From assembly GCA_933207985.1 (NCBI GenBank), contig OW240920.1:127585710-127649709 (forward strand): a stretch of 64,000 nt of DNA, written 5' to 3'. Below are positions 59,430 through 64,000 of the stretch, in pieces. The notes beneath the pieces were generated by a model. It was not told the origin of the DNA. It saw only the letters and a program-made list of their open reading frames with translations, and searched no databases. Both the position numbers and the translations under genes were made by a program. How positions within the stretch are numbered: position 1 is the stretch's first letter; each line of letters opens with the position of its first letter. Source of the DNA: Pelobates cultripes. Taxonomy: Eukaryota > Chordata > Amphibia > Anura > Pelobatidae.

Positions 59430-59509
59430 TTAACCCCTTAAGGACACAACTTCTGGAATAAAAGGGAATCATGACGGAATATTTCCGTCATGTGTCCTTA
59501 AGGGGTTAA
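59430..59509. mobile_element. Short palindromic TTAA MITE (CCCCTTAAGGAC family), copy 2
   Basis: TTAACCCCTTAAGGACACA and its inverse TGTGTCCTTAAGGGGTTAA flank an 80-bp unit with TGACGGAATATTTCCGTCA in the middle. It is the same family as 25105-25177. Confidence 0.85.
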
Positions 59510-59627
59510 TATATGTACTGTCTCTATGTCACTTGCTGTATGTGTAAAGCAGACTAATTCAGTGGTTCTGTCCGTCCATAAGAATTACGCCACATATAAG
59601 TGTTGGAACTCATTCAGGGGTATTCAC

Positions 59628-61374
59628 TTAAAGGGACACAATAAGCACCCAGACCACTTCAGCTCATTGAAGTGGTTTGGGTGCAATGTCCCTATCGCAC
59701 TTAGCTCTCTAATGCTCTAGTCTGCTCTCTAATTAGGTGGTTTAGGCGACTGCCTAAGGCCTCGTGCTGGCTGGGGCTTTGCGTCCGCCTAAACCACCTT
59801 AGTGCAGACTGTGTCGAGACACATGGTGTGCAGAGCTGCAGACCGGATATCACCACCAGACCACCAGGGAATAAAAAACAAAAAAAAGGTATTTAGTCCC
59901 TCTCCCATCACCCTCACCACCAACCCCCTCTCACCATCACCCCTGCTCTCCCTCACGCCATTCACCCCCCTTTCCCCATCACCCCTTCACCATCAACCCC
60001 CTTCCCACCATCACCCCCTCTCCCTCACACCATATCACCCCCTCTCACCATCACCATCACTCCCTCCCTCACACCCCCCATCACTCTCCTCCATCAGACC
60101 ATCACCCTCTCACACACAGGATCACCCCCAACACACACACAGAATCACCCCCCCACACACACACACAGAATCACCCCCACACACACAGAATCACCCCTCC
60201 ATACACAGTATCCACCCTACACGCAGTATCACCGAACACACACTGTCACCCACAACAATGTTGTGTCACCATACTCCCACACAGTCAGCCTCCCCAGACA
60301 CACTGTTAGCATCTCCTCACACTGTCACCCCTGTTTACACTGTCGTCACCCCCAACACTGTCAGCCCTTCATACATCCACACTCACATTATCTACTCCTA
60401 ATCCTGTTAATTTAACCCTTCCAAACTCACCTGCCCTCACTCTGCAACACTCACCCTGTCACATTAACCCCCCTTAACACTCGTCCCTCCTACCATGCTA
60501 CAATTGCCTTAACGCACTTACCTCCACTCGCCCTGTCACACTCCTCATCAAACCCTGTCATACTCCCTGTCCCTCATTCTGTCTCACAACCCCCCCAGCC
60601 CCCACTGTCCCATTTACCCCCTTTACCCTGTCACACTCTCTCTGCCACGGGTACCCCTTTACTCACCTTGACACAGCCACTAGCTGAAGACATTCATCAT
60701 ACACACACAGTCAGGAAACATAGCTTTGCCATAAACACAATGCACAACGGCTACAGGCAGGCCCTCATACACACTTCAAGCAGCTACCCCATACACATAC
60801 AGTCCCAGACAAAAATGCAAATATGCTCACAGAGACATACATTCACACACACAAAGATACTCTCTGTCAGACACACTCTCAGGCACATACACAGGTAGAC
60901 AGTGCATCAATGTGCATATGTGTGCTTGTATTGCAACTCTTTTTTTTTTTCACTTGGAGTTAGTGGGGCCTCATGTTTGAGTTTGGCTTAATGCCTCATA
61001 AAGTCTAGAGCTGCCTCTGGCACTTAGTGCTGCAATGTTAAACATTGCTGTTCCAGATAAACTCCAATGTTTACATTGCAGCACTAGGTCTGCCTCCAGT
61101 GGCTATCTCCTAGAGAGCCACTGGAGGCCCTTCCTGGATCCCAATGGACCTTTGGTCCGGTAACTGACACCGGATGTCCTCACTCTCTGCATGAGGACAT
61201 CCAGCTTCCGATTTTTCACATAGAAAAGCACTGATTCAGTTCTTTTCTATGGGGAGATCTAATGTGTGTGCTGCATTTGCGCTTTAGCGCCAACACATCG
61301 CAGGATTTTGGAGGAGGCGAATCCTCGACACAGCGCCAAATGACATTGGTGCTGGGATAAGGTAAGTAATTAAA
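59628..61374. mobile_element. TTAA foldback element split by a hAT-like insertion
   Basis: Starts TTAAAGGGACACAATAAGCA with an 18-bp-arm hairpin (CACCCAGACCACTTCAG / TGAAGTGGTTTGGGTG). After the insertion it resumes with hairpins TGCTGCAATG.../CATTGCAGCA and CCTCCAGTGGCT/AGCCACTGGAGG. The right end is not clearly preserved, so 61374 is approximate. Confidence 0.65.
59705..61019. mobile_element. Fourth hAT-like element, 1.3 kb, exact 8-bp target duplication
   Basis: GCACTTAG is duplicated at 59697-59704 and 61020-61027. Ends share GCTCTAG(T/A)CT about 10 bases in (left CTCTCTAATGCTCTAGTCT; inverse right CAGAGGCAGCTCTAGACT). Near the left is CCACCAGACCACCAGGGA (59853-59870), followed by CACC- and CACA-rich arrays (59900-60900). 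No transposase. Confidence 0.75.
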
Positions 61375-62519
61375 GGATTTTTAACCTGTATTACAGAACT
61401 CCACAACACTAAAACTTACAATAACGGGAGGTGTATACAAATAAAATAAAATGAAAACAGCTATAAAACTACAGCTATAAAACTTACAGTACTGATTAAA
61501 CCTTGGGAAATATATTTTAAATGACAGTGGAAATGTAAAACCCTAGGAGTATTGATCTAAAAAGTAATTAACCAACAAATATTTACTGCTTGTATTAATT
61601 TAGCAATTTAGTGGCAATTTATGAATCCCACTATAATCTGTTAAATGCCAGAATCAATGCATAAATATACAGAAAATATAATTTTTCTATTTTTTCCAGT
61701 GTACCCTTATTCTGGATAAGTCGGTGTTTCTGTCAGTTAATATTTCATTTCAAAAGTACCTCTAATATTAACATATTCCTGTGAGATAAATTAAGAATAA
61801 ACCCAGAAACTGTACGATGCAAATGTATTTTTTTTTTACTATATTAAGCCCACATTCATTTATAACAGGATCAGAGAGAGCTGAAAAGAAAATATTCATG
61901 AGAATTGGGGTAAAACAATATCTTTATAATTACATTGTCCTCTAGCCATGTCTCTTCCATAATATAAATTATAAATAGAAATAGACATAGACCTTTCTCA
62001 TATTTGTGATATGGTTCCAATCGCACCTGCTACTTTGCTGATAACAAAGTAGAAACAAGAGTTACAATTTTCTTTTTTTAGGCTGTTTCTAGATTGTTCA
62101 ATTTTTTTATGCAGTTTTAATACCTTTGTCTATTTTTTGCAGCAAATATATAATATTTGCTCTTTAATATTTGTGTTGGTTAACACAGGAAAGAAAATAG
62201 GATGGAATGATTATTACTTTTGTGTTTCACACACAGTTCATTTTTATGATTGTTTTTTATGATTGCGACTGACGAGTACACATTCATCTCTTCACGTAAA
62301 CGACTCAATTATAATAAAGCTATAAATAAGTACAGAGCTGTCTAGCAGATCATCGCTAATGTCTTGTCCTCAACCGCATGATGGCCCATCAAGCGTGACA
62401 CTAAAACACACCTAAAAGCCCAGTAACCGCACCAATAAATGACGTGTTGGAAGGGGTTCCACCATGTCTTTATTAAAAATGAATGCAGTAAAACTAGTAT
62501 AAATAATTACATAATTATT
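61375..62519. other. AT-rich intronic sequence, nothing recognised
   Basis: No ORF or repeat that I can support. Confidence 0.4.
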
Positions 62520-62730
62520 ACGTTAGAATTTGATCCCTCTGTTGGTCATTGAGCAGAGTGTGGTAACCCTTGATTCGGGGCTTCCAGGAATCACATCAAC
62601 TTTTCGACCTTGGAGGAGGTCTTTGCCAACCTTTGTGCAGCTTGACAAAGACCTCCTCTGAGGTCGAAACCTTGTTGTGATTCTTCCTAATCAATCTGCT
62701 TACCTTTGAACCTCGAGTGCCTGGACCATA
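62460..62730. mobile_element. Head-to-head pair of retroelement-like 3' regions
   Basis: On +, TTGACAAAGACCTCCTCTG AGGTCGAAACCTTG (62642 on). On -, the near inverse from about 62630 down to 62596. Each is followed, in its own direction, by sequence like a retroelement 3' end (on -, AATAAAGACATGG near 62470). The stem GACCTC/GAGGTC and GAAAC resemble a decayed hammerhead core (UUGACAA instead of CUGANGA). Confidence 0.5.
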
Positions 62731-62760
62731 TTTAGTCTATTAACAAACATATCAGACAAT

Positions 62761-63622
62761 CGTTTTTCAACAGGTGCAATTTGACATCCTTTTTCCTAGT
62801 CACTAAAACAAAAATGTGAATTGTTGAGAAGTATACAGTAGCCGAAGTACATATAATTCGGAAAAACTGTGTATAAAGTGGCAGACTCATTCAGAACCTA
62901 TGGACACTATCGCAAAGTCCCTGAGCAAATGCCCATGGCTCTGACTTATTCATAGCTATATTGTGGCTCTCAGGAGAATTACATTTACAGAGCAAATTAG
63001 GGTAAGTAATTAAAGGAAATGCGTGTTATAAAAGTGGTTTTGTCCTAAAAATAACAGGCTTCATTGTGATCCCGTGCTAATTATTCCCCCGGCGTTCAGC
63101 TGATTTTCAGTTCTGAGCTTCACGAAGGCATAATTGACTGTGAAAGTCGCTTTTCCAATGTACGTGGGGTGATCGAATAGGGCAAAGTTACCTTTTATTG
63201 AATCAATACCCCACAGAGAGACATTTTATTTTAAAGATGTTGCTGTTTTCAAAATCACCTAGAGAGAATAGCTTTTCTGATGTGAAAATCACTAATCCAT
63301 GCCTCTTTTCCTCCTTTCCTTTAAAATTGGCCTGTAAGAAGAAACAAAATATATGAATTAATTTAAATATGTTTGTTTTTAAATCTAGATTTTAAGTGTT
63401 CGTTATAAGGAACATAGCATTTATTTATAACATGACATCAGATTCTCACATTCTAGATACAGATGGGCAATACACAGAGGACAAACTATTTTTATTTGAA
63501 GCAGAGAAATTCACCTAAAATTAGTTTATTAGCCAGTCTCTCTTTTTTTTTTTTATCCCTGTCTTAAATGGCCACTTTGGGCTAGAGAAGTCCAATTTTT
63601 ATTCCTTTATAAAGCTAATGTC
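62761..63622. other. Unique-looking sequence
   Basis: 62930-63170 shows no repeat features (AATTAG, TAATTAAA, GTGCTAATTATTCCC) and may include a conserved noncoding element. No gene. Confidence 0.3.
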
Positions 63623-64000
63623 TTAAAGGGACACCGTAGGCACTGTATCTGCTTCATCTCATTAAACTGGTTATAGTGTCAGGAGTCCACTGGTCCCATC
63701 ATTTCTATCAGCATTAAACAGTTTTTAAAGTTTTAATGTTTTAATGCTAAACAAGAGTCCCCGGCACTCCATCCCCTCTGTGCTGCTTTGGCTAATAAGG
63801 AAGTATTAGCCTGAGCAGCAATTGGCAGCTGTGATTGGCTGAGAGTGTCAGCTGACTGCTTTTAACCTGTCAGAGTTCCAACTGACGGTATGAACGGGTA
63901 TGACAACAAGGAAGTGTGTAATCTCTGCCTTAGCTACACATACTGAAGGGGCCGGACTGTGGGTGGCCAGGGACTCTTATTTTGTGGCATACTGCACGAA
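63623..64000. mobile_element. Left part of a TTAA foldback element, cut by the window edge
   Basis: TTAAAGGGACACCGTAGGCAC then AAACTGGTTATAGTGTC is a typical left terminus. The right end lies beyond the window. Confidence 0.6.

Overview
This is vertebrate nuclear DNA, most likely from an amphibian and probably a frog. The evidence is one recognisable vertebrate exon in an AT-rich, repeat-packed intron. The repeats are typical of amphibian genomes: Tx1-like L1 elements, a Rex1-like LINE, and very many small foldback DNA elements with TTAA or 8-bp target-site duplications (TSDs). There are no bacterial-style operons, CRISPR arrays or confident RNA genes.

The only host protein-coding sequence I can support is the first coding exon of whirlin (WHRN), 4072-5025 on the + strand. 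It encodes the N-terminal HHD (harmonin-homology) domain, an unusually long Pro/Gly/Ser linker with four 11-residue repeats, and the start of PDZ1. It ends at a phase-0 GTAAGC donor. Upstream lie a 59-bp minisatellite (densest at 1505-2336), a TATA-like/X-box-like site near 2784-2820, and a purine-rich stretch ending in a good splice acceptor at 3968. No later whirlin exon was seen, so 5026-64000 is best read as part of a very long intron.

Region by region: 5-13 kb holds small foldback elements and decayed tandem repeats. 14.4-17.3 kb has a 5'-truncated L1 with a 19-bp TSD, itself carrying a GC-rich palindromic insert, next to an older L1 fragment. 18.9-19.6 kb is a Rex1-like LINE. 23.4-24.4 kb is one TTAA element nested inside another, the inner one being a chain of eight hairpins. 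25.3-28.2 kb is a CR1/L2-like LINE split by a 2.1-kb hAT-like foldback element full of minisatellite. 28.7-31.2 kb is a second large hAT-like element. 32.38-38.92 kb is a nearly complete L1 with a 13-bp TSD, intact ORF1, and ORF2 broken by one frameshift. 41-46 kb has more foldback elements and an old L1 fragment. 47.6-48.7 kb has one or two solo LTRs. 49.1-51.4 kb and 59.7-61.0 kb are two more hAT-like elements containing long simple repeats. 54.4-56.4 kb has further hairpin-chain elements, one split by an insert with a hammerhead-ribozyme-like motif.

The most interesting signals are: (a) four GC-rich inserts, three of them hAT-like with exact 8-bp TSDs, sharing an 18-19 bp module, three of these with long tandem arrays beside it; (b) the hairpin-chain TTAA elements; (c) a hammerhead-like fold at 55584-55629 with decayed relatives elsewhere; (d) the repeat-expanded whirlin linker. 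All calls come from reading the sequence by eye. Family names for transposons rest on ends, TSDs and protein motifs, not on a database search.
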